Made by a program: the position numbers and the translations under genes
Notes under the pieces: generated by a model
Databases searched by the model: none
What the model was told of the DNA's origin: nothing
Seen by the model: the letters and a program-made list of their open reading frames with translations, nothing else
Shown: piece by piece, positions 55,932 to 64,000 of the stretch
Layout: the number at the start of each line of letters is the position of its first letter
Position numbering within the stretch: the stretch's first letter is position 1
Assembly: GCA_014237395.1 (NCBI GenBank)
Contig: JABZFP010000017.1
Coordinates: forward strand, 17,381-81,380
Direction of reading: 5' to 3'
DNA: 64,000 bases
Source of the DNA: Desulfobacteraceae bacterium
GTDB lineage: Bacteria; Desulfobacterota; Desulfobacteria; Desulfobacterales; UBA5852

Positions 55932-56237
55932 CCGGCAGTCGATCGCCCTTGTAAAGAATATCCGCCAAAAGGAAGGGGCTCTGATAACGATCACACCAGC
56001 GCCTCCTATGGCATCCCTGTTTTTGGTCTGGCCGCCCAGTGGCCTTACGCATCGGGACGATGGCATTAGTTGTCATGGCATCCTGCCCCACGGCATGGCG
56101 CCATGCGACAGCGGTCTTTTCGCTTTGCACGTCTCGTCCATTATGAATTCTCCACTTTTCATTTGGCGGTTTTTGGGTTAGTTTGACTCCCACGGCAACC
56201 CACCAGGATGGCAGGCGCTTCAACTGGAGAAAACCCC
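55932..56237. other. Region between the CODH operon and the PilZ gene
   Basis: About 306 bases with no supported gene, RNA structure or clear promoter. A TTTGACT motif near 56180 lacks a matching -10. Confidence 0.35.
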
Positions 56238-56642
56238 ATGACACCGACGGAAATCGACACGGAAAAGCGACAATTCCACCGAATGCCGGAAACCGTATCC
56301 ATTACGGTTAAAAAGCTGGTCTACCCCTTGACCGATGACGATGCGATTCAAGGGGTCGGAAAAAATATCAGCGCCGGCGGCGTCTGTTTTGCGGTTCCAC
56401 ACGCCTATGAGCCCGGTGATCTTTTAAGTCTGCAAGTCAATCTGGCCGGCTGGCAACGCCATAAACACTCTTATGCCGCGGTTATCGACGATGACGTGGC
56501 CATGGCCCCGCTCACCGCCGTCGTCAAGGTAGCCTGGTGCCGCTCTCAGGCCGATACCCGTGGCTATGAAATCGGCGTTACCTTCGAAAATGTTTATGCG
56601 GACGATTTCAAGGCCTTGAAGAAATACCTCACCCCGCAATAA
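56238..56642 (+). CDS. PilZ-domain protein
   Basis: 134 residues from the ATG at 56238 (CTGGAGAAAACCCC upstream). The single domain follows the PilZ pattern: N-terminal KRQFHRMPETVSITV, with a QFHR segment in place of the usual RxxxR c-di-GMP clamp, then VGKNISAGGVCFAVPHAYEPGDLLSL, matching the D/NxSxxG motif. The last strands read VVKVAWCRS and GYEIGVTFENV. Binding of c-di-GMP is likely if Arg17 serves the first motif, but the double Arg is incomplete (KRQFHR). Together with the c-di-GMP riboswitch at 21.8 kb it suggests active c-di-GMP signalling. Confidence 0.85.
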   Translation: MTPTEIDTEKRQFHRMPETVSITVKKLVYPLTDDDAIQGVGKNISAGGVCFAVPHAYEPGDLLSLQVNLAGWQRHKHSYAAVIDDDVAMAPLTAVVKVAWCRSQADTRGYEIGVTFENVYADDFKALKKYLTPQ

Positions 56643-56726
56643 CCCCCCCTTGACCCCTGCCGTATTTACCGCATACCCACTCGAATTAAACCGCTGCCCA
56701 TCAAACTGGAAATGGCTTCCAGCATT

Positions 56727-56763
56727 TGCCAAATTTTGACAGCCCCGCTGCCAAAATTTGTCA
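56727..56763 (+). promoter_or_regulatory. Tandem palindromes, likely enhancer sites for a sigma-54 activator
   Basis: Two 15-base sites of the form TGNCAAANTTTGNCA: TGCCAAATTTTGACA (56727-56741) and TGCCAAAATTTGTCA (56749-56763). Their centres are 22 bases apart, two helical turns, on one face of the DNA. They lie about 100-136 bases before the predicted start of the sigma-54 promoter, where bacterial enhancer-binding proteins normally bind. Confidence 0.6.
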
Positions 56764-56835
56764 CCGCCGCATAAGAAATTTATCCTTGACTTCATTAACC
56801 CCTTAGAATTCCATCAAACACTATTCTAACAATTA

Positions 56836-56853
56836 TTGGCTCGATTTTTGCTA
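56836..56853 (+). promoter_or_regulatory. Sigma-54 (-24/-12) promoter
   Basis: TTGGCTCGATTTTTGCTA: the invariant GG (56838-56839) and GC (56850-56851) have exactly 10 bases between them, with TTGC at -12, matching TGGCAC-N5-TTGCW. Start predicted near 56863, giving a leader of about 37 bases to the ATG at 56900. Confidence 0.7.
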
Positions 56854-56899
56854 ATGACTACAACAACACTTTAAAATTCTTCAGATCGCCGGTAGATTA

Positions 56900-57565
56900 A
56901 TGAAAAACAAGTATGTGAAGCGTTCCAAAATTTCCGAGGCCAAATTCCGCAAAATTATCATGTATTTTGCTCTGGAATTGGATTCTCAAAAAATTGCCAC
57001 GCTCACCAGCCTGAATCGCAACACCGTCAACCGCTACTTGAACCGTATTCGAAGTCAGATCGTTACACTATGCGAAGATCAGGCGTCCAAGATCCCGCAT
57101 TACGCGACCGGTCAGCAGGTCAATCCCGCTCACGCCCCATCCCTGCCGGCCGCCCCTGACAGTTTGCCGGTCTTCGGGATACAATCCCTAAACACCCATA
57201 TTTACACGGAAATATTGCCCAACGGCGTTCATCAAAAATTGCGGCGCCTCATCCAACGCCGCCAGAAAAACGAGACCCCTTCCGTGCCGAAGGACTGGCG
57301 CCATTACGACGGGATCGTGGACCTGAAAAGCCGCTGGCACTATCGCATCCATCCCGCTTCGAAGGAAGAACACGCTGCGCCGGGAACGCCGGACACCATC
57401 GAAGAATTTGTGGGGTTTGCACGTAAACGCCTGACGACGCTCAATCTCAATGGCGCCGACCATTTTAGCCTGCTCCTTAAAGAATGCGAGTTCCGGTTCA
57501 ATAACCGGGAAGAAAACATATACCAGTTGCTGTTAAAGTTTTTCAGAGAAACACCGCTTGCTTAG
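56900..57565 (+). CDS. Catalytically dead IS1595/ISXO2-type transposase-derived protein
   Basis: 221 residues in one intact frame. Residues 1-55 are the family's helix-turn-helix (KRSKISEAKFRKIIMYFALEL, ATLTSLNRNTVNRYLNRIR), and the C-terminus is its end domain (FARKRLTTLNLNG, LLLKECEFRFNNREENIYQLL). In between, the DDE nuclease core is altered. The first Asp block (VDESYFGG in active members) is replaced by a Pro/Ala-rich stretch (residues 62-88). The second Asp (YTDGW) aligns with Lys131 in VPKDW. Only the Glu (Glu168 in TIEEF) remains. No terminal repeats flank it. A sigma-54 promoter, tandem operator-like sites and a terminator surround it, suggesting a domesticated DNA-binding protein, perhaps a regulator. 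Confidence 0.8.
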   Translation: MKNKYVKRSKISEAKFRKIIMYFALELDSQKIATLTSLNRNTVNRYLNRIRSQIVTLCEDQASKIPHYATGQQVNPAHAPSLPAAPDSLPVFGIQSLNTHIYTEILPNGVHQKLRRLIQRRQKNETPSVPKDWRHYDGIVDLKSRWHYRIHPASKEEHAAPGTPDTIEEFVGFARKRLTTLNLNGADHFSLLLKECEFRFNNREENIYQLLLKFFRETPLA

Positions 57566-57589
57566 GCGGCAAAAGGCTCGTGGCATGTC

Positions 57590-57629
57590 GACAGCCACCC
57601 TAACCCGGTGAATGCTGTCATTATTTTTT
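57590..57629 (+). terminator. Terminator of the transposase-derived gene
   Basis: GACAGC-CACC pairs with GGTG-(aat)-GCTGTC, followed by ATTATTTTTT. It closes the single-gene unit 25 bases after the stop. The rest of the gap to 57885 shows no further element; a sigma-28 promoter for the chemosensory genes was looked for and not found. Confidence 0.75.
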
Positions 57630-57885
57630 CTGTGAATTGTTTACGCGCCATGTCAACAGGGCCGCCATGACGGGCAGCGGGATTATTTCTCAAGACACCC
57701 GGTGAAAGGGCCGAAAACCTGATGCACGGCACTATCACCGTAAAGGGGCATTCAGACCCGATGACAAACAAGCGGTCACGTTTACGGCCAAACCAATGGC
57801 AAAACCAATTATCGCTGACATCACCATGTTCGGTCACCCGACGGGTGCGATTCCCTGACCGAAAAGATATCAAAAAGGATCTGGT

Positions 57886-59079
57886 TTGATCATTTTCTGC
57901 GAAGAATGCGGCACCCAACACGACGTTTCCGATGATTGTCTCGCCGGTAAAAACGGCCGGCTGACTTGCGAGGGGTGCCACGAAACATTGACCGTCCCCG
58001 GCTCGGCGTCGTCTATCGCCGGTCCTTCGCAGAAACCGATCCGCCTTTTGATCGTGGACGATTCGCGACTGATCCGGGCGGCCGTCCGGCGGTTGTTCGA
58101 GACCGACGGCCAGGTGCAGGTGGTGGGCGAGGCCGCCAATGGACGCGAGGCCCTGGACCTGCTGCCGTCCCTGAAACCGGATGTCATCACGCTGGACATC
58201 AACATGCCCGTCATGGACGGGCTGTCCACCCTGAAACATATCATGATCAAGCACCCCACGCCGACCGTCATGTTCAGCGCCCTGACCCGGGAGGGCGCCA
58301 CCGAAACCTTCGATGCCCTGCGATTCGGCGCCATTGATTTCATGCTCAAACCATCCCAATCCAAAGGTGATGATGTCGCCGAGCAAGAACGCCTGATCCT
58401 GCAGAAAGTAAAAATCGCAGCGGGCGTTGAAATGGGAGCCATACGCCTTTTACGAACCGGGCATCGGAAGTCACAGGTCCAACCTTCCGACGCGATCGAC
58501 ACCGAGGGCATTGTCGTTCTGGGGGCATCGGAAGGCGGCTATGGGGCGCTTCTTAAAATCATCCCACAACTGCCATCCGATCTGCCACTGACGTATATGG
58601 TCATCCTGTATGCTGCGCCGGCCCACGTGGCCGCCTTTGCCGATTACCTGAACGTCAACAGCGCCATTGCCGTGCAACGGGCTCATCATGAGGCCCCCTT
58701 GCAGGCCGGCACCTGCTATCTGGCTTCCGGCAGTGAATATGTCAGCCTGTGTGCCAGGGACGGCCGAATGGCGATGCAGGTCAACCCCTCCCCGTTTCCG
58801 GAACGGCGTGGCGCCATCAACATGCTCATGCTGTCCGCTTCCGAACTGTTACAAAGTCAAACCATCGGCGTTGTTCTGTCCGGCAAGGGCAACGATGGCG
58901 CCGAAGGCGCCGCCGAAATTCGTCGTGTGGGGGGAACGGTAATCATGCAGGAACCGGGAACATGCCTGTTTCAGGAAATGGTTCAGGCGGCCCTGCGGGC
59001 CGGGAATGCCGACCATGTCTGTTCCGATCTGGAAATCGCTTCCGCGATCAAAACCGCTTTTGGATACCAAACCAACTAG
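57886..59079 (+). CDS. CheB-like protein: zinc ribbon, receiver, degenerate methylesterase domain
   Basis: 397 residues, TTG start after AAAAAGGAT. Residues 1-37 are a zinc ribbon (Cys5, Cys8, Cys28, Cys31). Residues 52-175 are a receiver domain with phospho-acceptor Asp104 (TLDINMPVMDG). Residues 208-395 align with the CheB methylesterase: Ser215 in GASEGG and Asp337 in GKGNDGAEG are kept, but the catalytic His (QHMP in active CheB) is Tyr242 in LYAAP. Demethylation of receptors is therefore doubtful; a signalling or scaffold role is inferred. It heads the chemosensory cluster, 12 bases before the MCP gene. Confidence 0.88.
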   Translation: MIIFCEECGTQHDVSDDCLAGKNGRLTCEGCHETLTVPGSASSIAGPSQKPIRLLIVDDSRLIRAAVRRLFETDGQVQVVGEAANGREALDLLPSLKPDVITLDINMPVMDGLSTLKHIMIKHPTPTVMFSALTREGATETFDALRFGAIDFMLKPSQSKGDDVAEQERLILQKVKIAAGVEMGAIRLLRTGHRKSQVQPSDAIDTEGIVVLGASEGGYGALLKIIPQLPSDLPLTYMVILYAAPAHVAAFADYLNVNSAIAVQRAHHEAPLQAGTCYLASGSEYVSLCARDGRMAMQVNPSPFPERRGAINMLMLSASELLQSQTIGVVLSGKGNDGAEGAAEIRRVGGTVIMQEPGTCLFQEMVQAALRAGNADHVCSDLEIASAIKTAFGYQTN

Positions 59080-59091
59080 GGAGAATCAGCC

Positions 59092-61704
59092 ATGTTTAGA
59101 GATCTCAAACTCAGGACCAAAATCATACTTCTCGGTATGTCCGCAACGATTTTGCCGGTGCTGATCATCGGTATTTTCGTCGCCAAGGCGAACGTCGACA
59201 TGCGGGATGCCGCCACCGAGGAAAGTATCAAACTGGCCACAACCGATCTGGACCACATCGCGGAGGGTGTTTACCGCATGTGTGAAACCCAGAACGACGT
59301 GCTCACCAAGGCACTGAAAAGCTATCTCAATATCGCCCGCGAAACCGCGGAAGATTTGGGCGGCATTTCCTTCGCTTATGAAAACGTGCCCTGGAACGCC
59401 GTCAACCAGTACACGCAGAACAGCATACCGGTCGAACTGCCCAAGATGCTGGTGGGCAACACCTGGTTTGGCCAGATTCAAGATCTCGGCACCGCGGTAC
59501 CGGTGGTGGACCGCGTCAAAAACCTTGCCGAAGACGTCACCTGCACCGTCTTCCAGCGGATGAACGCCAACGGCGACATGATTCGTGTGGCCACCAACGT
59601 CATTAAATCAGACGGCACCCGCGCTATCGGTACCTATATTCCGCGCACCAATCCCGACGGCAAAGCCAATCCGGTTGTGTCGGAGGTTCTACGGGGACAG
59701 ACCTTCAGCGGCCGCGCCTTCGTCGTAGACCGGTGGTACCTGACAAGCTACGAACCCATTTACAACAAAGACAAATACATCGTGGGAATGCTCTATGTGG
59801 GTATCCCCCAGGAAAGTGTCAAGAGTCTGCGTAACGCCATCTATGACATCAAGATCGGCGATACCGGATACCTCTATGTCTTGGACAGCAAGGGACACTA
59901 TGTCATCTCGCAGGACGGCACCCGCGACGGCGAGGACATCTCCCAGGCCAAAGATACCGACGGCAACCTGTTCATCCAGGATATCGTCAGCACGGCGCTG
60001 GCCCTCAAACCGGGAGAAATCGGCGAAATTCGCTACCCCTGGCAGAACCCGGGTGATCCGAAACCGCGCATGAAAGTGGCCCGGCTCATGTATTTCGAGC
60101 CCTGGGACTGGGTCATCGGATCAGGCTCCTACGAAGAAGAATTTTTAGAGGCCGCGACCCGTATCCAGGACCTGACCCTTCGCGCCCGGATCTTCCTTTA
60201 TAGTATTGCGGCTATCGCCGTAGTGGTTTTCGGCCTCCTTGGAACCCTGATGGCACGGACCATTGCCCGCCCCATCGTCAACATCGCCGAGGCCGTCAAC
60301 ACGGTGGCCCGAGAACGGGACCTGACCGTCGAGGTACCGGTGGAAAGTAAGGACGAGGTCGGCGTCATGGCCGGCGAGTTCAACAAGATGATGAAACTGC
60401 TGCGGGAGTCCTTCCAGTTGGTCACCCAAGCGGCCCAGGATGTCGACCTCCATGCCGGCGACGTGGCCCAGCGGGCCAGCGCCAACAAGGATCGCGCCGA
60501 GCAGCAGGCCCAACAGATGCAGATCATGAAAGAAACCGTGGAAGCCATGCGGGCCACGGCAGCCGAAGTGGCCGGGGCATCGGAAGCCCAGAGAGAAGCC
60601 GCCGACGCCTCCAGCGGCAACGTCTCCAACCTGATGGGCAGCATGGCCACCGTAACGGAAGCCTCCGGCAGCCAGGTAGAAGAAGCCGCCACGGCAACCG
60701 ACCGTGTGCAGGCCATGGGCGATACCGGTGCCAAAGTTGTGGAAAATGCCCAACAGCAGGGAACCCAGGTAGTCGCGGTATCCCAGGCGGTCAGCCGTAT
60801 GGAAACAGCCGTGAACGAGCTTACCAACGCGACCAACAGCGCCATGGAATTTGCCAGCAGCGCGCTCCAGGCCGTTGAGGAAGGCACCGAATCGGTCGAG
60901 GCCACGGTTGAGGGTATGAAAGCCATTTCCGAATCATCCGAGCAGATCTCGGAAATCATCACCGTTATCACCGAAATCGCCGAACAAACCAACCTGCTGT
61001 CCCTCAACGCGGCCATTGAGGCCGCCCGCGCCGGCGCCCACGGCAAAGGGTTTGCAGTGGTCGCCGACGAAGTCGGTAAACTGGCCCAGCGATCCTCAGA
61101 GGCTGCCAAGGAAATTACCCAGCTTATCAAAGACTCTACCGCCCGGGTGTCCGAAGGTGCCCAGTTGTCGGATCGCTCCCGCCGGGCGCTGGAAAAGATC
61201 GCAGCGGGTGGTGGTACCAACATGCAAGCCATCCAGGAGATTGCCCGGACAGCCGACAATATCGCGGCGGGAACCCGGGAAGTCAACACCATGATGGAAG
61301 ATCTCAACAACCTGGCCCGCGAAATCGCCGACATGGCCGGCCAGCAGGGTGAACGCCGGGCGGCCGCCCAGGCGGCGCTGGGCGCCCTGGTGGAAAAATC
61401 AAATGCCATTTCGGAACTGATCACCCAGGCCAACCAGGGTATGACCGAAATCGGCGGTCAGATGCATGGGGTTGTGGAACGGACCCATCAGATGCGCGAA
61501 ATGACCGGCGCCCAGGCCGAACGGTCTCAGAAACTCACGGAAATCACCGAGGTGTCCGCCGCCGCCGCCATGCAGACAATGGAAGGTGCCGGCACCGTTG
61601 TGGGTATTACGGGAGAACTCAAGACCCTGTCGGAAGCGCTGAGCCACCAGGTCAATCAGTTCAAGGTGGGCAACCATTCCGATTCCGGGCGCTCGCAATC
61701 ATGA
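59092..61704 (+). CDS. Methyl-accepting chemotaxis protein with periplasmic Cache domain
   Basis: 870 residues, start after AGGGAGAATCAGCC. TM1 (residues 12-31), a large periplasmic Cache 3/Cache 2-type sensor (about 32-365; [71 protein letters not shown] in part), TM2 (about 365-388), a HAMP domain ([19 protein letters not shown]), then a long coiled-coil signalling domain. The hairpin tip [35 protein letters not shown] is the contact site for CheA/CheW. Ligand unknown; small organic acids are typical for such Cache domains. Confidence 0.96.
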   Translation: MFRDLKLRTKIILLGMSATILPVLIIGIFVAKANVDMRDAATEESIKLATTDLDHIAEGVYRMCETQNDVLTKALKSYLNIARETAEDLGGISFAYENVPWNAVNQYTQNSIPVELPKMLVGNTWFGQIQDLGTAVPVVDRVKNLAEDVTCTVFQRMNANGDMIRVATNVIKSDGTRAIGTYIPRTNPDGKANPVVSEVLRGQTFSGRAFVVDRWYLTSYEPIYNKDKYIVGMLYVGIPQESVKSLRNAIYDIKIGDTGYLYVLDSKGHYVISQDGTRDGEDISQAKDTDGNLFIQDIVSTALALKPGEIGEIRYPWQNPGDPKPRMKVARLMYFEPWDWVIGSGSYEEEFLEAATRIQDLTLRARIFLYSIAAIAVVVFGLLGTLMARTIARPIVNIAEAVNTVARERDLTVEVPVESKDEVGVMAGEFNKMMKLLRESFQLVTQAAQDVDLHAGDVAQRASANKDRAEQQAQQMQIMKETVEAMRATAAEVAGASEAQREAADASSGNVSNLMGSMATVTEASGSQVEEAATATDRVQAMGDTGAKVVENAQQQGTQVVAVSQAVSRMETAVNELTNATNSAMEFASSALQAVEEGTESVEATVEGMKAISESSEQISEIITVITEIAEQTNLLSLNAAIEAARAGAHGKGFAVVADEVGKLAQRSSEAAKEITQLIKDSTARVSEGAQLSDRSRRALEKIAAGGGTNMQAIQEIARTADNIAAGTREVNTMMEDLNNLAREIADMAGQQGERRAAAQAALGALVEKSNAISELITQANQGMTEIGGQMHGVVERTHQMREMTGAQAERSQKLTEITEVSAAAAMQTMEGAGTVVGITGELKTLSEALSHQVNQFKVGNHSDSGRSQS

Positions 61705-61854
61705 CAGACCATCGCGCGCCTCTGGAGCCGCCGATATCCGGCCTGCCGAGGGACGGCCAACGATCGAACCTCGATCACCGCCGTCCGCGGCATGCCGGAA
61801 GTCGCTGTTTCGCGCACCGTCATACCGGCCGCAGAGGCCAAGGAGATAACGACC

Positions 61855-62373
61855 ATGGATGAATCCTATCTGAACCAGGATCCGGATCAGGAAGAAAAAG
61901 AACGGCTCATGCAGCTCGTGGGTTTCGTGATCGGCAAAGAACTCTTTGGCGTCGATATTCTTATGGTGCAGGAAATCATTCGCGAGACACCCATCACACC
62001 GATTCCCAACGCGCCCGATTTCATCGAAGGGGTGATTAATCTGCGGGGCAACATCATACCGGTGATCGACCTGCGGCGACGCCTCAATCTGCGGGACGTG
62101 ACAACCCCCGCCGGCCAGACCTGGATTATGATACTGAATGTCAACGGGCGCATAACCGGCTTCATCGTCGACAGCGTCACCCAGGTCCTGAAGGTGCCGT
62201 CCAACAGCATCAAGCCGCCGCCGGATATTGTCGTATCGGGGCTGCAGAGCCAGTACATCACAGGCGTCTGCCGCATCGATCAGCGGCTGCTGATCCTGCT
62301 GGACTTCAACCGTATTCTGCTTGTGGAAGAAATTAAGAAGCTTAACGAACTCAAGGGAACCGAAGGCATCTGA
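61855..62373 (+). CDS. cheW: Chemotaxis coupling protein CheW
   Basis: 172 residues from the ATG at 61855 (AAGGAGATAACGACC upstream). CheW fold: LVGFVIGKELFGVDILMVQEIIRETPITPIPNAPDFIEGVINLRGNIIPVIDLRRRLNL (shown in adjoining pieces along residues 19-78), FIVDSVTQVLKVPSNSIKPPP, and YITGVCRIDQRLLILLDFNRIL. It couples the MCP to CheA. 150 bases after the MCP stop, same operon. Confidence 0.95.
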   Translation: MDESYLNQDPDQEEKERLMQLVGFVIGKELFGVDILMVQEIIRETPITPIPNAPDFIEGVINLRGNIIPVIDLRRRLNLRDVTTPAGQTWIMILNVNGRITGFIVDSVTQVLKVPSNSIKPPPDIVVSGLQSQYITGVCRIDQRLLILLDFNRILLVEEIKKLNELKGTEGI

Positions 62374-62442
62374 TAAGCGCCGCCGGGACGGATCCCCGTC
62401 CGTACCGGCCAGGGCCAGCGGCACACAGGAAAGGTAGATCCC

Positions 62443-62796
62443 ATGGGGAAAACGATTCTCATCGTGGATGATTCATCCATTATGCGTAAAATGATCAAGG
62501 AAACCCTGAAGTCCGCCGGGCATGACGTGATCGGCGAAGCAAAAAACGGCAGTGATGCCGTTGCGCTCTACAAGCAAATGAAACCCGATCTGGTGACGAT
62601 GGATATCACCATGCGCGGAATGGACGGTTTTGAGGCGGCCCGGCAAATCCTGCGGGATGACCGCAACGCCTGCATCATTTTCCTGTCGAATCTGGATGAA
62701 GCCCAATACAGCCGGGAAGCGGAAGCGATCGGAGCCAAAGGCTATCTCAACAAACACCGCTCCAAAGAAATTTTGACGTTGATTGAACAATTATAA
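62443..62796 (+). CDS. cheY: CheY-type single-domain response regulator
   Basis: 117 residues, start after ACAGGAAAGGTAGATCCC. Receiver domain with acidic pocket Asp9-Asp10 (ILIVDDSS), phospho-acceptor Asp54 (LVTMDITMRGMDG), Ser82 (IIFLSN) and Lys104 (YLNKHRS). Output of the chemosensory pathway; whether it binds the flagellar switch or another target is unknown. Confidence 0.94.
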   Translation: MGKTILIVDDSSIMRKMIKETLKSAGHDVIGEAKNGSDAVALYKQMKPDLVTMDITMRGMDGFEAARQILRDDRNACIIFLSNLDEAQYSREAEAIGAKGYLNKHRSKEILTLIEQL

Positions 62797-62828
62797 CGGC
62801 AGCAAACGCCGCACAAGCGCCTATAAAA

Positions 62829-63509
62829 ATGACAGACGTACGGGACAATCATAACATCGACCTTCAACCGGGATCCCGTGAACACCCCGGGGTAAGGGGA
62901 CACCTCAAACACCAACTCTTGTGGTGTTTCCTGACGATCTCCCTGTTCACCATGGGCATCAGCATCGTCCTGCTGGTGACGCTGGGAGAAGGTCTGCGGT
63001 TGACCGGTGCGGTTCCTGCCGAACTTGGCGCGGTTTTTTCCGCAACGCTTCGCTGGCATATCGCTTCGAGCGCCGCGCTGATGATTGCCGCAACCGGTGG
63101 TGTCTTCATTTTTCTGTATCGCCGGGTTGCCCGCCCACTGGAAAAAGCCGCTGAAGTGACAGGGCGCATGGCGGAGGGGCATCTTGGCGAAACGCTCCCG
63201 AACCACCCCCCGAATGAAATTGGCCGAATCGGGGAAAGTATCAACAGTCTGGCAGTCAATTTCCAGGAGGTGCTCATCCTCGTCTGGAACCAGACCGACA
63301 ATGCCATCGCGCGCCTTCGGCGCACGACCGGGCAGGTAAGACCGAACAGGGAGCACGACCTATCACCTGACATGTTGGCGGATTTGACATCCGCCCGGCA
63401 GGATCTGGAAACCATGCGGATGATGGTCCGTTCGTTTGACCTGTATGATGTGGCCATCACGGAAAACGACGTGCTGACGGCCAAAGACACGGCCGATACG
63501 CTTAACTGA
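62829..63509 (+). CDS. HAMP-domain membrane protein without output domain
   Basis: 226 residues. Two TM helices (about 29-52 LLWCFLTISLFTMGISIVLLV and 75-95 SSAALMIAATGGVFIFLY) enclose a short periplasmic loop of about 22 residues. A HAMP domain follows (RRVARPLEKAAEVTGRMAEGHLGETL, NEIGRIGESINSLA), then helices to the C-terminus. No methyl-accepting tip, kinase or cyclase domain follows. Its place between cheY and cheA suggests a signal-relay or array component. Start ATG at 62829 has no strong site. Confidence 0.82.
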   Translation: MTDVRDNHNIDLQPGSREHPGVRGHLKHQLLWCFLTISLFTMGISIVLLVTLGEGLRLTGAVPAELGAVFSATLRWHIASSAALMIAATGGVFIFLYRRVARPLEKAAEVTGRMAEGHLGETLPNHPPNEIGRIGESINSLAVNFQEVLILVWNQTDNAIARLRRTTGQVRPNREHDLSPDMLADLTSARQDLETMRMMVRSFDLYDVAITENDVLTAKDTADTLN

Positions 63510-63600
63510 CGGAAAGGTCCTGTTTCCGCCATGGGCACCGGTGGCGCAGAACCTGTTCACGGCAGCGGCCTGGAAACCGACTGCCCATAAGGAGAATGTC

Positions 63601-64000
63601 ATGACGGATTTGTCTTTGCTTCAAGATTTCGTTGCCGAAACGGTCGAGCATCTTGAAGAGATGGAAGGCAATCTTCTCCAACTCGAAACCGACCCCGGTA
63701 ATCGGGATACCCTGAACGATATCTTCCGATCCATACACACCATCAAGGGCGCTTCCGAGTACCTGGGTATGGAGCGTATCGCCGAACTCTCCCACAAACT
63801 GGAGAACCTGCTGGATCTGATGCGTCACAACGCCCAGACCGCCAGCGGTGAGGTCATCGACCTGCTCATGGCGGCCCGGGACCGGATCGGCATATTGACC
63901 GCCGACCTGCATCAAACCCAGGCGGAGCAGGCGGATATCGACGATCTTCTGGTCCGCATCCAGGCCCTGGATCATGAAACGGCACCCCCACCGGACGAAG
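63601..64000 (+). CDS. cheA: Chemotaxis histidine kinase CheA (3' end beyond window)
   Basis: The ATG at 63601 follows ATAAGGAGAATGTC. The visible 133 residues form an Hpt domain: FVAETVEHLEEMEGNLLQLE, then the phospho-accepting His46 in IFRSIHTIKGASEYLG, and ELSHKLENLLDLMR. In this setting (MCP, CheW, CheY upstream) it is the N-terminal P1 domain of CheA; the kinase and CheW-like domains would lie past base 64000. A stand-alone Hpt protein is possible but unlikely. Confidence 0.85.
   Translation, partial: MTDLSLLQDFVAETVEHLEEMEGNLLQLETDPGNRDTLNDIFRSIHTIKGASEYLGMERIAELSHKLENLLDLMRHNAQTASGEVIDLLMAARDRIGILTADLHQTQAEQADIDDLLVRIQALDHETAPPPDE

Noticed and set aside
57740..57775. Sigma-28 (flagellar) promoter for the chemosensory operon
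   Set aside because: A TAAAG and a CCGATGA occur, but the spacing is about 12 bases in place of 15, and the -10 is poor.
1..64000. CRISPR arrays, tRNA or rRNA genes, prophage or complete insertion sequences
   Set aside because: No regularly spaced repeats, cloverleaf or rRNA segments, phage genes or intact transposase with terminal repeats were seen on reading both strands.

Overview
The window reads as chromosome of a strictly anaerobic, diderm, moderately GC-rich bacterium, most likely a sulfate-reducer-type member of the Desulfobacterota (Desulfobacterales). This is inference from gene content: a nickel CO dehydrogenase module (cooS-cooF-FNOR), a 4-hydroxybutyryl-CoA dehydratase, isoleucine synthesis through citramalate, LPS-assembly and RND efflux genes, and c-di-GMP control elements. 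No rRNA, tRNA, CRISPR array or intact insertion sequence was seen.

Layout. 1-2.2 kb: envelope genes on the minus strand (LssY-domain lipoprotein, a coiled-coil exported protein, an LprI-MliC lysozyme-inhibitor fusion). 2.4-17.1 kb: two complete tripartite RND efflux systems. The first is an adaptor-permease pair divergent from its outer-membrane factor. The second is an OMF-adaptor-permease operon. A DUF4124 protein and a SolA-like flavin oxidase lie between them. 17.4-22.3 kb: small proteins of unknown role, abfD, a beta-propeller lipoprotein, and a 130-aa orphan gene behind a c-di-GMP-I riboswitch with its own promoter and terminator. 22.4-28 kb: ftsB, murJ, rpsT, lptE, leuS. 28.5-38 kb: RNase E/G, a LysM-like membrane protein, yajC-secD-secF, dprA, topA.

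38-47 kb: a branched-chain amino-acid operon, ilvD-ilvB-ilvN-ilvC-cimA-leuA, preceded by a classical attenuator (a leader peptide very rich in Ile/Leu/Val, an antiterminator and a terminator). A 139-bp inverted-repeat MITE with an 8-bp target duplication sits between ilvN and ilvC. 47-51.5 kb: exported chalcone-isomerase-like and repeat proteins, a GAF protein, a rubrerythrin-like ferritin and pyrD, with poorly coding, degenerate-looking gaps. 51.5-56 kb: the CO dehydrogenase operon behind a promoter plus leader terminator.

56-64 kb: a PilZ protein; then a self-contained unit made of tandem palindromes, a sigma-54 promoter, a catalytically dead IS1595-type transposase-derived gene and a terminator; then a chemosensory operon (CheB-like regulator, MCP, CheW, CheY, HAMP protein, CheA) that runs off the end. 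The items most worth following up are the sigma-54-controlled domesticated transposase, the riboswitch-controlled orphan gene, the ilv attenuator, the MITE, the cooS leader and the CheB-like protein lacking its catalytic histidine.
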